Notes: generated by a model from the letters alone, not told the origin. A stretch of DNA of 64,000 bases from Kibdelosporangium banguiense (GCF_017876405.1 NZ_JAGINW010000001.1:9313203-9377202), one strand, 5' to 3'; positions 1 through 9,057 are shown, numbered from the stretch's first letter. Translations and numbers: made by a program.

Positions 1-359
1 GCATAGACCACGCCCAGACCGGCGCCGGCCAGGATGTTGCCCAGAGTCAGTATCGCGAGGTCCGGCGCGGCGAAGGCCAGGCCGAATCCTGCCACGGTGG
101 CGACGAGCCCGAACGTGGCGATGCGCGCCCGTCCAGGGCGAGCCGCCCGTGACGCCGTGCCGAGTGTTGCCAGCGCCGTCGCGAGCAGCTGCATGGTGGC
201 GACCATGCCTGAGGAGGTGTTCGACAGGTGGAACCGGCCGGCCATGCCAGGCAACAGGACCGGCATCAGGTTGGCGCCGAGATTGCCCAGCGAGGCTCCG
301 GTCACCAGCGCGGCACCGACACGGATGCCGATCGCCGGCGCGGGCGACGCGCCGGTCAT
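1..359 (-). CDS. MFS transporter, N-terminal part (runs off the window)
   Basis: The minus strand reads an open frame from an ATG at 359 to the window edge, about 119 residues. It begins MTGASPAPAIGIRVGAALVT and continues with alternating hydrophobic stretches and short basic loops (SRAARPGRARI), as in the first transmembrane helices of sugar- or drug-type major facilitator permeases. A GTG three codons upstream is an alternative start. The gene lies about 215 bases downstream of the acyl-CoA ligase on the same strand and could be its last operon member. The substrate cannot be told from this part. The bases between 360 and 574 show no gene. Confidence 0.6.
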   Translation of the reverse strand, partial: MTGASPAPAIGIRVGAALVTGASLGNLGANLMPVLLPGMAGRFHLSNTSSGMVATMQLLATALATLGTASRAARPGRARIATFGLVATVAGFGLAFAAPDLAILTLGNILAGAGLGVVY

Positions 360-574
360 CGGCCACACCTGCCGGGCGCGGAGGGCACGGGGAGATCGCT
401 GTTCACTGGCGGCATCAGGACTCTTTTCTCGCGGGCGTCGGACACCTGGTCCGCACGGGAACACCAGGCAGCGATCCGAAGCCGCCCCACGGCCCTGCCT
501 TGCCTTCTTGATCTCGCCATCCAGCACTCCTCCAGCTCAGACCCCCGGCGGCTCAGCACGTGGCGCAACGGTGA

Positions 575-2662
575 TCACCCGTTCCGCCGGCCCTTCTCGA
601 CCGTTCCGTTGCGCAGCACCAAGGTCCACCAGTCGGCGACCATCGCCGGTCGCTCGTGCCCCTCAACGGTGAAGGTGCAGCGGCGCAACACTTTGAATCC
701 GACGTCTTTCGGTTGGACGTCAAGGGTTTCGAACGCCGGGACGATCGTGTCGCCCCAGTGGACCTGGGAGACGAACCGAACGCGGTCGAGCCCGTAGTTC
801 AGGCCCCACACCTGGCTCGCGGCGGCCGGCTGGGCCATCCTCGCCACGGCGTCGAGCATCGACAGCAGCAGGAAGCCTTCGACCAGGTTCTCCGGGTAGT
901 CGGCCGGATCCTCGGGATAGACCTTGTCGAGCCAGGTTGCCCGGTGGAACAACTCGCTTTCCTCGTCCCCCAGCGCGAACGGCTCCCCGCGCACGACGGT
1001 CCCGACCATGGACGGGAGATCCTCGAACTTCCCGGTGGTCTCCTCCCCTGCCAGGCGGTCCCACGCCGTGCGAGTGAGATGTTCGCCGTCGACCTTCAAC
1101 TGGTTCTTCGGGATGCGTTGCGTCGGCGTCCGGGGGAACGGCTCCGTGCGGTGCTCGACATAGCGGGGAATCTTCTGACGGCTCAGCCGTTGTTCGCAGA
1201 ACTTCACCAGGGCCGCCGGGTCGAATCCCGCACCGGGCACCAATTCGACGTAGGCCTTGACCTCTTCGCCCATCATCGCGTCGGCGACCGGTACGACGGC
1301 CGCGTCCAGCACGTCCGGGTGCAGGCGAAGCACAGTCTCGATCTCGGTCGGCGCGATGTTGATGCCGCTTCGGCGGATCAGTTCCTTGCGACGACCGGCG
1401 AAATAGTAGACGCCGCGTTCGTCACGGCGCATGAGGTCGCCGGTGCGCAGCCAGCCGTCACGCAGGACCTCCGCGGTGGCCTCAGGGTTGTTGAGGTAGC
1501 CCGGGAACTCCACCTCGCCGGCCAGTTCGAGTTCTCCGGAGCCCGTACCGGTGACGACGGCTCCGTCCTCATCGACCAGCCGTGCATGGACGCCGGGATA
1601 CGGGATGCCGAGTGCGCCGGTGCCGACGAACTCGGCCCCTGCCGAGTCGGGCATCGCGATCGCAGGGCCGGATTCCGACGACCCGTACGCTTCCCGCCAG
1701 GGGAAGCCGAACCGGCGCTCCAGCTCCGCGTGCCGGCCTGGCGGGATCGCGAGCGCGATCGCACCTTGGATGCTGTGGTCGCGGTCCGCGGCGCTTTCGG
1801 GACGGCTGAGCAGCATGTCGGGAATGGACCCGATGGTCAGGATCTCGGTCGCGCGGGTCTGCCGGGCGACGTCCCAGAACCGGGAAACGCTGAAGCGCCG
1901 CATCAGCACGATCGTGGCGCCCGTGTAGATCGCGGTGAACAGCGCCACCAGCGGGTCGCCGTAGTGGAACTGCAACGGCATGAGCAGGCGTCTGTCCTCG
2001 CCCGGCACGGCTGTCCGGCTCCGGACGAAGACGTCGATGTAGCGCAGGGTGTCCGGATGCGTGCCGCCGAGTGCTTTCGGCAAGCCGGTCGTCCCGGAGG
2101 TGTATCCGATGTCGACCAGGTCGTCCACATCGGCCTCGACAGCAGCCAGGTTCAGCGGTGGCTCGGCGCCGAGCACATGAGCGAAGCCATAGGGCTCCTC
2201 CCCGCGTACCGCGATGACCTCCTTGAGGACTGGCGACGTGCCTGCCAGTTCCTGGAAAACCGCGGTCGACGACTCGTCCGTGATCGCCAGGACGCACTGC
2301 GAGTCCTCGACGACGTAAGCGGCCTCGTGCGAACCGATTTCCGGCGAGAGGGACACCACGACCGCCCGGTTGGCCACCACGGCCAGGAAGGCGATGACGT
2401 ATTCGGCGCGGTTTCCGACCGCCAGCGCCACGCGGTCGCCGAATCCGATCCGCGTCGCCAAGGCCGCGGCGAACTTCTCCGTCTCCGCTCTCAGTTCCCG
2501 GGAGGTGATGCGGTACCCGTCGTCGAAAACGAGCGGGGTCCGATCTCCGAATTGCTCGAATCCCTGGCAAAGGACCTGGAGCAACGGGAGCCGGGGACAA
2601 CCTGTCCACGCTTGCGGGAAGTCCTCCGGCCAGGTCACGGGCACGTCGGTCGAGCCGCCCAT
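575..2662 (-). CDS. Acyl-CoA ligase (AMP-forming) fused to a hotdog domain
   Basis: This 695-residue protein is an ANL-superfamily ligase that should activate a carboxylic acid through an acyl-AMP to a CoA thioester. The P-loop YTSGTTGLPK lies at residues 187-196; YGSSESG, the GWLRTGD motif and the PTQRIPK lysine motif follow. Ligases of this family usually end near residue 540. Here about 145 further residues resemble a MaoC/hotdog acyl-thioester fold (ENLVEGFLLLSMLD, then YGLDRVRF), without the usual hydratase Asp/His pair. The ATG at 2662 is preferred over the longer frame from 2821 because AGGAGG stands eight bases upstream and the promoter lies at 2717-2745. The gene diverges from TetR1. 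The substrate is unknown; a fatty or aryl acid is plausible. Confidence 0.85.
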   Translation of the reverse strand: MGGSTDVPVTWPEDFPQAWTGCPRLPLLQVLCQGFEQFGDRTPLVFDDGYRITSRELRAETEKFAAALATRIGFGDRVALAVGNRAEYVIAFLAVVANRAVVVSLSPEIGSHEAAYVVEDSQCVLAITDESSTAVFQELAGTSPVLKEVIAVRGEEPYGFAHVLGAEPPLNLAAVEADVDDLVDIGYTSGTTGLPKALGGTHPDTLRYIDVFVRSRTAVPGEDRRLLMPLQFHYGDPLVALFTAIYTGATIVLMRRFSVSRFWDVARQTRATEILTIGSIPDMLLSRPESAADRDHSIQGAIALAIPPGRHAELERRFGFPWREAYGSSESGPAIAMPDSAGAEFVGTGALGIPYPGVHARLVDEDGAVVTGTGSGELELAGEVEFPGYLNNPEATAEVLRDGWLRTGDLMRRDERGVYYFAGRRKELIRRSGINIAPTEIETVLRLHPDVLDAAVVPVADAMMGEEVKAYVELVPGAGFDPAALVKFCEQRLSRQKIPRYVEHRTEPFPRTPTQRIPKNQLKVDGEHLTRTAWDRLAGEETTGKFEDLPSMVGTVVRGEPFALGDEESELFHRATWLDKVYPEDPADYPENLVEGFLLLSMLDAVARMAQPAAASQVWGLNYGLDRVRFVSQVHWGDTIVPAFETLDVQPKDVGFKVLRRCTFTVEGHERPAMVADWWTLVLRNGTVEKGRRNG

Positions 2663-2716
2663 CTGGACGACCTCCTGTTCTCGTTGTCTTCCGGGGGTCG
2701 AACGCCAGCCGGTCGA

Positions 2717-2745
2717 AATATATCCCTCGTTATATGACGTGCCAA
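2717..2745 (-). promoter_or_regulatory. Promoter of the acyl-CoA ligase with an operator in its spacer
   Basis: On the minus strand TTGGCA (2740-2745) and TATATT (2717-2722) are separated by exactly 17 bases. The spacer contains CGTCATATAACG (plus strand CGTTATATGACG, 2728-2739), a quasi-palindrome that recurs at 9058-9069 and 11896-11907. A repressor bound there would block RNA polymerase directly. TetR2 is the likely ligand, because one copy lies at its own start. Confidence 0.6.
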
Positions 2746-2803
2746 ACATAACCAGGAGGCACCTTTCCCGCAAGGGTTTCCCGGACCACGGCATACCGAG
2801 CTG

Positions 2804-2835
2804 AGTAGGTCGTATGACCAAGTCAAACGGCCAAG
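2804..2835. promoter_or_regulatory. TetR1-type operator, site A (ligase/tetR1 intergenic)
   Basis: The palindrome with core GGTCgtatGACC spans 2804-2823. A stretch of 21 bases from 2815 (TGACCAAGTCAAAC, then GGCCAAG) is identical to 8274-8294, in front of the MFS pump. The site abuts an extended -10 element (TGcTACTAT, 2837-2845) that would drive TetR1, so autoregulation is likely. Confidence 0.65.
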
Positions 2836-2850
2836 ATGCTACTATCGGGT

Positions 2851-3486
2851 ATGCCCCCGGGTCAGGACGTCAAGATCACCAAGAAGCATGTCAGTGCGGA
2901 CGTCCGGCGCGAGCAACTGGTCGCGGCCGCCCTGCGGGTGATGAAGCGTGACGGGATCGCCGCGGCGACCACCCGCGCGATCTGTGCCGAGGCAGGCATG
3001 CCCCACGGGGCGTTCCACTACTGCTTCCGTTCCAAGCAGGAGCTTTACGCCGCGTTGCTGGCCGCCGACATCAACACCGGTCTCGACGGCGTCTGGCCCG
3101 TCATCACCCCACAGGCCGACCCCACCAGCACCATCCGGACCCTGCTGCGCACGTTCTTCTCGACCGTCGAGGCCGACCCCGAAACGGAACTGGTCCTGAC
3201 CGAACTGATCGGCTTCGCCCTGCGCGAGCCAGAACTCCACGGGCTGCCTGCCTGGGAACACCGCGCCTACCTGGCGAAAGCCGTGGTCCATCTCGAGCGG
3301 CTCGCGGACGAAGCACAGCTCGACTACACCATCGACATCCAGCTGCTGGCCGAGATGGTCGTCGCCACGCTGAGTGGCGTCACCTCGTCGTGGCTTTCCC
3401 ATCGCGACAACCGGATCGCTCACGAGTCGCTCGACCAGTTCGCCGTCCTCTTCGCCGGGCTCACCCGGCCGAGGCAGGCCGGGTAA
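2851..3486 (+). CDS. TetR-family transcriptional regulator (TetR1)
   Basis: This is a 211-residue TetR repressor. The N-terminal helix-turn-helix (RREQLVAAALRVMKRDGIAAATT, then AGMPHGAFHYCFRSKQELYAALL) is typical; the C-terminal ligand-binding half is variable. No ribosome-binding site precedes either ATG (2836 or 2851). The extended -10 at 2837-2845 would start transcription close to 2851, so I favour that ATG and a leaderless mRNA. The gene diverges from the acyl-CoA ligase and converges on the P450 gene, ending 43 bases before that gene's stop codon. The shared 21-base operator at 2815-2835 and 8274-8294 suggests that it controls itself and the pump-P450 operon. The ligand is unknown. Confidence 0.85.
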   Translation: MPPGQDVKITKKHVSADVRREQLVAAALRVMKRDGIAAATTRAICAEAGMPHGAFHYCFRSKQELYAALLAADINTGLDGVWPVITPQADPTSTIRTLLRTFFSTVEADPETELVLTELIGFALREPELHGLPAWEHRAYLAKAVVHLERLADEAQLDYTIDIQLLAEMVVATLSGVTSSWLSHRDNRIAHESLDQFAVLFAGLTRPRQAG

Positions 3487-3529
3487 CCGGCCTCCCCCAG
3501 CAGGCGCGAGCCAGATCCCTTGTGCGGTC

Positions 3530-6500
3530 TTAGAAAAGATCCGTCGCGTAGCGGCCGGACTCAGCGAGCGCACTGAGCCATCCGGCGCCGTGACTCTCGG
3601 CACCGGTTCGAGTCAGCGTCTGCTCGACGGCCGGGCCCATACCGGTGACGTCGCCACAGACATAGATGTGGGCGCCACGTCCGGCCAGTTCCAGCACTGT
3701 GCCGCGTTCTTCCCAAAGCCGGTGCTGGACGTATCGCACATCCCCGTCGGGAAGCCGCGAATACGCGCGGTCCACGCGCAGGCGGCCCGAATCGACGTGC
3801 GGAGCGAACTCGTCGGCGTAGAGGTCGTCCCAGTCGGGGTGCTGACATCCGAAGAACAGCACGGTCTCGCCGAGCGGTTCACCGGCGTCCGCGCGGGCCA
3901 TTCGAGCCTGGATGAAAGCGCGGAACGGGGCGATGCCGGAGCCCGCGCCGATCATGATGACCGGCACGGCGTTGTCAGCAGGGGGCCGGAATGCCTCCAC
4001 CGGTGAGGCGAGCGCCACGGCGAGCCGGTCGCCTGGCTGCACGCGCTGAAGGTAGCTGGACGCAGCGCCGCGGTAGGTGCCGTTGCCCGACAGGGCGGGA
4101 CCTTCGACAACCGACGCGGTGAGTGCGACATCGGATTGGATCTCGGCGGCAGAGCTGATCGAGTACTGCCGCGCCCTGTGAGGCGGCAGCATGTCCAGTA
4201 CCCAGGCCAGATCCACCTGGCACGAGGGGAACATCTCCATCAGGTCGAGCAGCGACAGGCGCTTGCCCAGCACGAGTGCGGCGTGGTCGTCGCCTGCGAG
4301 TCGGCCGAGCTCGGTCCGCTCGGGCGGGCATTTCGTGGTCTGCGCGAGCCGGGAGACGACCCCGGGCGTCGCGGGTGCTGACAGGTCGACGTATCGGGTG
4401 AGCAGGTCGTCGACTCGTGTCGGGATTCCGACGGGTACGTGCCCGGCGGGGGCGTCGGACTCGATGGTGACCAGCTGATCGGCCGGCACGCCCAGCCGGG
4501 CGATCAACCGGGTCACCAGACTCGGGTGATTCCGCGGGAACACGGAGAGATAGTCGCCGGTGCGATACGCCATGCCGTCGGGCAGCCGCAGTTCCAGGTG
4601 GCGCTTGGATCGCTCGGAGGGCCCACGCACCAGCTCGCGGTTGTCCAGCACGACAGCCGTGGCCGCCGTGTCCCGGTCGTGCTGAGCTGCAGGGGTGCCG
4701 GTGATGCGGTAGCGCGGTCCGGTCAGGTCGACGTGGGCGACGCCGTACTCGGTGGACAGCTTCTCCCATAGCGGCTGGTACCAGCGTTCCCAGTCGCCGA
4801 AGAAGTCGGTGCGGGCATCGGTCGCCCCGCGTTCGCGGACGCGCCTGGCCCCGGCGGCGTGCATTGCCTCATCGATCACGGTGGGTACGCGCTGGTAGGT
4901 CGCGGCCCAGTCGAGGCTTCCGCAACCGAGGACGAGGTAGTCCACTCCGGTGAGGTCCGGACTGGTCTGGGTGAGCCACTCGACGAATCGCTTGGCGTTG
5001 TCCGGCGGGGCGCCGTTGTAGGAGGAGGTGACGATCACGACCGGCCCCGTGGTGGGGAGCGTGCCGGCGTATTCGTCGAGGGGTGCGGCGACGGTGTCCC
5101 AGCCGCGGGCTTTGCCGTCTCCGGCGATGGTCCTCGCGAGGCTCTCGCTGCTGCCGCCGTTGGAGCCATAGAGCACGAGGATCGGTGTCCCGTGTGTGGT
5201 CACCATGTCCGCCGGTGCCTGCGAGGTACGAGGTGCCGCATCGGGCCGGATCTGCGTGTGGGGCCTGCGTGCGGTGGCGCGGATGGCGAGGTCTTTGGGT
5301 TTGATCGTCAAGGTCTCGCTGATGGTCATCCGGTAATCAGGGTCGGCGAGGGCGATGTCGAACCGCTGCAGCATCATGGCCAGGACCAAGGTGGCCTCCT
5401 GCAGCGCGAACGGCCGGCCGATACACGCACGGGCGCCGTGTCCGAAGGGCATCCATGCGTACTCCGGAATGTCGTTCATACGCTCGGGACCGAAGCGGTC
5501 GGGGTCGAACACGTCCGGGCTCTCCCATACGGCGGGGTCGCGGTGCAGCACCGGCAGCATCACCAGGACGTTCTCGGCTGGGTCGATGGGATATCCGCCC
5601 AGCGTGGCCGGTTCGCTGGGAGACAGTGCGAACGCCGGCGCGGTCGGGTGCAGCCGGAGCGTCTCGCGCAGGATCTGGCCGATGTAGCCCAGGCGGGCGA
5701 GATCGTCGAACGTCGGGGTCGCGTCGCCGAGGACCTCGTCGACGATGCCACGCGCACGTTCGAGCACCTCGGGGTGGGTGAGCAGTTTGTGGGTCGCGAA
5801 CGACAACAGCCCGGAAGTGGTCTCGTGCCCGGCGATGAGAAAGGTCGCCAGCTGGTACTGGATGTTCTCCGCGGACAGCTTCTCCCCGGTGAGGGGGTCG
5901 ACGGCGCTGAGCATCCGTTCGAGCAGATCGTCCGGACGGCCCTCGGCGGGCTTGGCGATGCGCGCCGCGACGATCTCGTCGGTGATCCGGTGCATCGTCG
6001 CGATGTCGTCGCGGTACTGACGGTTCTTCGCGAACAGGAACGGCTGGACGCCGGGCAGCCGCTCACCACGGTTGCCCGCCTCGATCAGAGCACCGACCAT
6101 CGCGCCTACGAACGGGTGCGACTGCTCGGAGTAGAACGAGTTGAACCGCACGTCGAACGCGCACAGGGCGATCGTGTCCAGGGTCAGCCGGGTCATGTCC
6201 TCGGCTACGTCGATGTGGTGGCCGGGCCCGAACCGCTCCCAGCGGACCATCATCTGCTCGGCGATGTCGAGCATCTGCGGGAAGTAGTCCTTCATCGCGA
6301 CCGTGCCGAACGCCGGCATCAGCAGCCGGTGTGCCCTGCCCCAGTTGGGTTCCTGGTTGTAGGCGGTGAACAGCCCGTCCCCGCCCAGGTCACGAAGCTG
6401 CTCCAGCGAGTCGTGCACCGCTTTGGACCAGGTCGGGCCGGCACACATCTCGGCCACCAGCGCGTGGTGGGAGGCGAAGATCTGCCGCTTCCCGCCTGCG

Positions 6501-6658
6501 CTCAGCACGAAGATCCCGCCGTACTCCCGGTGGTAGTCCTCAGCGAACTCGATTGTGGTCTCCTGGGAGGCGCCGAGGACCTCGAACAGGTTGCCGACCA
6601 AGGGCAACGGCTTCGGGCCGGGAATCACTGCCCGCGTGGGTGAGACCTGCGTGTTCAT
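3530..6658 (-). CDS. Self-sufficient cytochrome P450:NADPH reductase fusion (CYP102 type)
   Basis: This 1042-residue protein has the same architecture and almost the same length as P450 BM3: a heme domain, then an FMN domain, then an FAD/NADPH domain. Visible marks are AGHETT in the I helix (276-281), ETLR (332-335), the heme-thiolate motif FGHGARACIG with Cys412, the FMN site LYGSNGGSSE near 496, RQYS of the FAD site at 830-833, and the nucleotide motif GAGSGIAPFR at 904-913. Phe97 aligns with BM3 Phe87. The chain ends GRYATDLF, with Phe where BM3 has the FAD-shielding Trp1046. The family hydroxylates fatty acids or related chains at subterminal positions. The ATG at 6658 follows GAAGGAGA, 20 bases after the MFS gene, so the two form an operon. 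Confidence 0.95.
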   Translation of the reverse strand: MNTQVSPTRAVIPGPKPLPLVGNLFEVLGASQETTIEFAEDYHREYGGIFVLSAGGKRQIFASHHALVAEMCAGPTWSKAVHDSLEQLRDLGGDGLFTAYNQEPNWGRAHRLLMPAFGTVAMKDYFPQMLDIAEQMMVRWERFGPGHHIDVAEDMTRLTLDTIALCAFDVRFNSFYSEQSHPFVGAMVGALIEAGNRGERLPGVQPFLFAKNRQYRDDIATMHRITDEIVAARIAKPAEGRPDDLLERMLSAVDPLTGEKLSAENIQYQLATFLIAGHETTSGLLSFATHKLLTHPEVLERARGIVDEVLGDATPTFDDLARLGYIGQILRETLRLHPTAPAFALSPSEPATLGGYPIDPAENVLVMLPVLHRDPAVWESPDVFDPDRFGPERMNDIPEYAWMPFGHGARACIGRPFALQEATLVLAMMLQRFDIALADPDYRMTISETLTIKPKDLAIRATARRPHTQIRPDAAPRTSQAPADMVTTHGTPILVLYGSNGGSSESLARTIAGDGKARGWDTVAAPLDEYAGTLPTTGPVVIVTSSYNGAPPDNAKRFVEWLTQTSPDLTGVDYLVLGCGSLDWAATYQRVPTVIDEAMHAAGARRVRERGATDARTDFFGDWERWYQPLWEKLSTEYGVAHVDLTGPRYRITGTPAAQHDRDTAATAVVLDNRELVRGPSERSKRHLELRLPDGMAYRTGDYLSVFPRNHPSLVTRLIARLGVPADQLVTIESDAPAGHVPVGIPTRVDDLLTRYVDLSAPATPGVVSRLAQTTKCPPERTELGRLAGDDHAALVLGKRLSLLDLMEMFPSCQVDLAWVLDMLPPHRARQYSISSAAEIQSDVALTASVVEGPALSGNGTYRGAASSYLQRVQPGDRLAVALASPVEAFRPPADNAVPVIMIGAGSGIAPFRAFIQARMARADAGEPLGETVLFFGCQHPDWDDLYADEFAPHVDSGRLRVDRAYSRLPDGDVRYVQHRLWEERGTVLELAGRGAHIYVCGDVTGMGPAVEQTLTRTGAESHGAGWLSALAESGRYATDLF

Positions 6659-6677
6659 CTCTGTCTCCTTCTCGGGT

Positions 6678-8234
6678 TCAGTGGTCGGCGGGCTGGGTTG
6701 CCTGGTGCTTGCGCAGGGCGAGGAACGCGCCGAGAGCGGTGACGGCGACGATCACCGCAGCGGTGAAGAAGGTCTGCGTCATCGCGTCGACGAACGCATC
6801 CTTGGCGACCGCCATGAACGGGCCCGCCAGCTCCGCCGGGAGCTCCCCGGCGACTTGACTGGCGGCTCCGATCGTCTCGGAGGCGACCTTGGACGCCTCG
6901 GCGGGAATGTCGGCGGGCAGGTTCGCGGTGACGCTGCTGCCGTACAGGCTCACGCCGATGCTGCCCAGAACCGCTGTGCCCATCGCTCCGCCGAGTTCGT
7001 AGGCGGTCTCGCTGATTCCGGCCGCGGCCCCGGCCTTGTCCGCGGGGGCAGTGCCGATGATGACGTCATTGGTCAGTGTGTCCGCGAGACCGACACCACC
7101 GCCGAGCAAAGCCCCGCTGGCGAACGCCAGAGCCATCGACTCATCGACGCCGAGAAAGCTCGCCAGGAGATACCCCAGCGCGGCGCCCGTCAGACCCAGC
7201 CCGATCACCCACCCCATCGACAAACGGCGAGCGATCGCCGGTGCCGTGAGCGCCCCGGTGACGGCGCCTACCGCGAGCGGCAGGGCCCACAGACCGGCCT
7301 CGAGCGGGGAGCGGCCGAGCACGATCTGGACGTACTGGGGGAAGAAGTACAGCACTCCGGTCATCGCGAAAACACCTGCGACATTCGCCAGCACCGCCAC
7401 GGTGAACGGCAGCGACCGGAACAGGGAGATGTCGATCAGCGGCTGCGAGAGCCGGCGTTGCCGGGTCACGAAGACCGCGGCAAGTGCGACGCCTCCCGTC
7501 AGCCAGGCGACCGGACCGAGTCCCCAGCCGTGCTCGCCGGCGTTCTTGAACCCGAAGATCACCGTGAGGATCGCCGCGATCAGCAGGAGCGCCGAGAGCA
7601 GGTCGAACGGTCCCGGGGCCGGATCCTTCGACTCCGGCAGCAGCAGCGGGCCCACGATCAGCAGCACGAGCATGATCGGCACGTTGATCAGGAACACCGA
7701 TCCCCACCAGTAGTGCTCCAGCAGCAGACCGCCCACGACCGGGCCCAGCGCGGAGCCACCGGCGAACGCGGCCATCCACACCGAGACAGCGCGCCGGCGT
7801 TGGGCCGGGTCCTGGAAGACCGTGCGGATCAGCGACAGGGTCGACGGCATCAGTGTCGCGCCGCCGATTCCCAGCAGAGCCCGCGCCACGATCAGCACCT
7901 CGGCACTCCACGCGAACGCCGCGAGGATCGAGGCCACGCCGAAAGCCGCGGAACCGATCAGCAGCAGCCGGCGCCGCCCGATCCGGTCGCCCAGCGACCC
8001 CATCAGGATCAGCAGGCCGGCCAGGAACACCCCGTAGATGTCGATGATCCACAGCAACTGGGTCCCCGACGGGGCCAGGTCCTGGGTCAGATGCGGAACC
8101 GCCATGGACAACACGGTCAGGTCGACGCTCATCAACAGCACCGGCACCGTCAGCACCGCCAACGCCCACCACTGACGAACACCTGCTTGGCGCGGCGCGG
8201 GAACTGGACCGGAGTCGCGCATGCCTCGCTCCAT
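6678..8234 (-). CDS. DHA2-family MFS efflux transporter (14 TM)
   Basis: This drug:proton antiporter of the QacA/EmrB (DHA2) type has about 518 residues. Its frame carries some fourteen hydrophobic segments, the motif-A loop GSLGDRIGRRR and the characteristic WWGSVFLINVP segment. The frame could open at 8306, but that would place the operator and promoter at 8257-8294 inside the coding region. I therefore place the start at ATG 8234, with AGGA nine bases upstream; ATG 8222 with GGAG is the alternative. It is the first gene of an operon with the P450. It probably exports the compound that induces the cluster, or the P450 product. Confidence 0.85.
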   Translation of the reverse strand: MERGMRDSGPVPAPRQAGVRQWWALAVLTVPVLLMSVDLTVLSMAVPHLTQDLAPSGTQLLWIIDIYGVFLAGLLILMGSLGDRIGRRRLLLIGSAAFGVASILAAFAWSAEVLIVARALLGIGGATLMPSTLSLIRTVFQDPAQRRRAVSVWMAAFAGGSALGPVVGGLLLEHYWWGSVFLINVPIMLVLLIVGPLLLPESKDPAPGPFDLLSALLLIAAILTVIFGFKNAGEHGWGLGPVAWLTGGVALAAVFVTRQRRLSQPLIDISLFRSLPFTVAVLANVAGVFAMTGVLYFFPQYVQIVLGRSPLEAGLWALPLAVGAVTGALTAPAIARRLSMGWVIGLGLTGAALGYLLASFLGVDESMALAFASGALLGGGVGLADTLTNDVIIGTAPADKAGAAAGISETAYELGGAMGTAVLGSIGVSLYGSSVTANLPADIPAEASKVASETIGAASQVAGELPAELAGPFMAVAKDAFVDAMTQTFFTAAVIVAVTALGAFLALRKHQATQPADH

Positions 8235-8256
8235 TCGTCGATGTCCTGCGAACATC

Positions 8257-8294
8257 AACTTAACTTGGCCATCTGACCAAGTCAAACGGCCAAG
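8257..8294 (-). promoter_or_regulatory. Promoter and TetR1-type operator, site B (pump-P450 operon)
   Basis: On the minus strand TTGACT (8280-8285) and TAAGTT (8257-8262) flank a 17-base spacer. A 20-base near-perfect palindrome, ACTTGGCCATCTGACCAAGT (8263-8282), fills that spacer and overlaps the -35. Bases 8274-8294 repeat the sequence at 2815-2835 exactly. This is a textbook repressor position. Confidence 0.7.
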
Positions 8295-8454
8295 CCGCAT
8301 GGCCAACTTCGGGACGTGCGATCATGGATCACGGCGAATCGCCGTGCGAGCAGGTCAGAACGGACGCGGGAGCACCATGCGTCCCTGAGGAATGTGATCA
8401 GTCACATCGGACGATCAGGCCTTCTGGACGCCAGGCCCGAGTCGTCGCGTCAGG

Positions 8455-9042
8455 TCAGGATGTGGCGACCGGCAGGTCGATCAGCCGCATGAAGTACTGC
8501 AACGCCGCGGTCTGCCGTTCGGGCGTCCACAGCTCGGGATGCTCGATCGCCGACAGCACCACGCCGCTGGTCCACAACCGGATCAGGTCCACCATCGGGT
8601 CGACCTCCTCGGCTGGGATCAGGTCCTGGATGGCGGTCCTGATCAGATCGCGCATACCCGGCTCGACCAGGGCCAGGTGCTGCTTGATGGCCGGCTCCAC
8701 ATTGCGGTGGCTCACCATCGCCACACGCGCGCACTCGACCGCCATCGCCTCCCTGTCGATCGGCAGGAAGTACCGGACGACGGCCTCGATCCGGTCGTAC
8801 GGATCCGGGATGGAGGCGAGCTGCTCCTGCATGGACCGCGCCTCGTCCAGGGTCTGTTCCAGCATCCGCGTCAGCAACGCGTCCCGGCTCGGAAAGTAGT
8901 GCGTGACCATCGTGACCGAGCCGCCGAGCCGCTTGCTGACCGCCCGCAGCGTGAACTTGGCGAAACCGAGCTCTCCCAGCACGGCGACCGCCGCGGCCAC
9001 GATCGCCTCCCGCCGCTGCTCGTGGTCGACAAAGATCGGCAC
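8455..9042 (-). CDS. TetR-family transcriptional regulator (TetR2)
   Basis: This is a 195-residue TetR repressor, with the helix-turn-helix in FAKFTLRAVSKRLGGSVTMV and the following HYFPSRDALL. The GTG start at 9042 is chosen over the ATG at 9075 because GGGAGGGG lies just upstream and the protein then begins VPIFVDHEQRREAI, the normal distance to the DNA-binding helices. The gene sits between the amidase and the pump on the same strand. The element CGTTATACAACG, 16 bases ahead of its start, has relatives before the acyl-CoA ligase and before the amine oxidase. That suggests autorepression and control of those units. The ligand is unknown. Confidence 0.85.
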   Translation of the reverse strand: MPIFVDHEQRREAIVAAAVAVLGELGFAKFTLRAVSKRLGGSVTMVTHYFPSRDALLTRMLEQTLDEARSMQEQLASIPDPYDRIEAVVRYFLPIDREAMAVECARVAMVSHRNVEPAIKQHLALVEPGMRDLIRTAIQDLIPAEEVDPMVDLIRLWTSGVVLSAIEHPELWTPERQTAALQYFMRLIDLPVATS

Positions 9043-9057
9043 CGCACCCCTCCCGCT

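Noticed and set aside
575..2662. Adenylation domain of a peptide synthetase
   Set aside because: There is no carrier-protein Ser motif or condensation domain nearby; the extra domain is hotdog-like, so a stand-alone acyl-CoA ligase fits better.
656..2737. 693-codon plus-strand open frame opposite the acyl-CoA ligase
   Set aside because: It is a shadow of the ligase caused by high GC in third positions; it has no family motif and its composition is that of an antisense frame.
4859..6643. 594-codon plus-strand open frame opposite the P450
   Set aside because: It is antisense to well-conserved P450 motifs and contains no recognisable domain.
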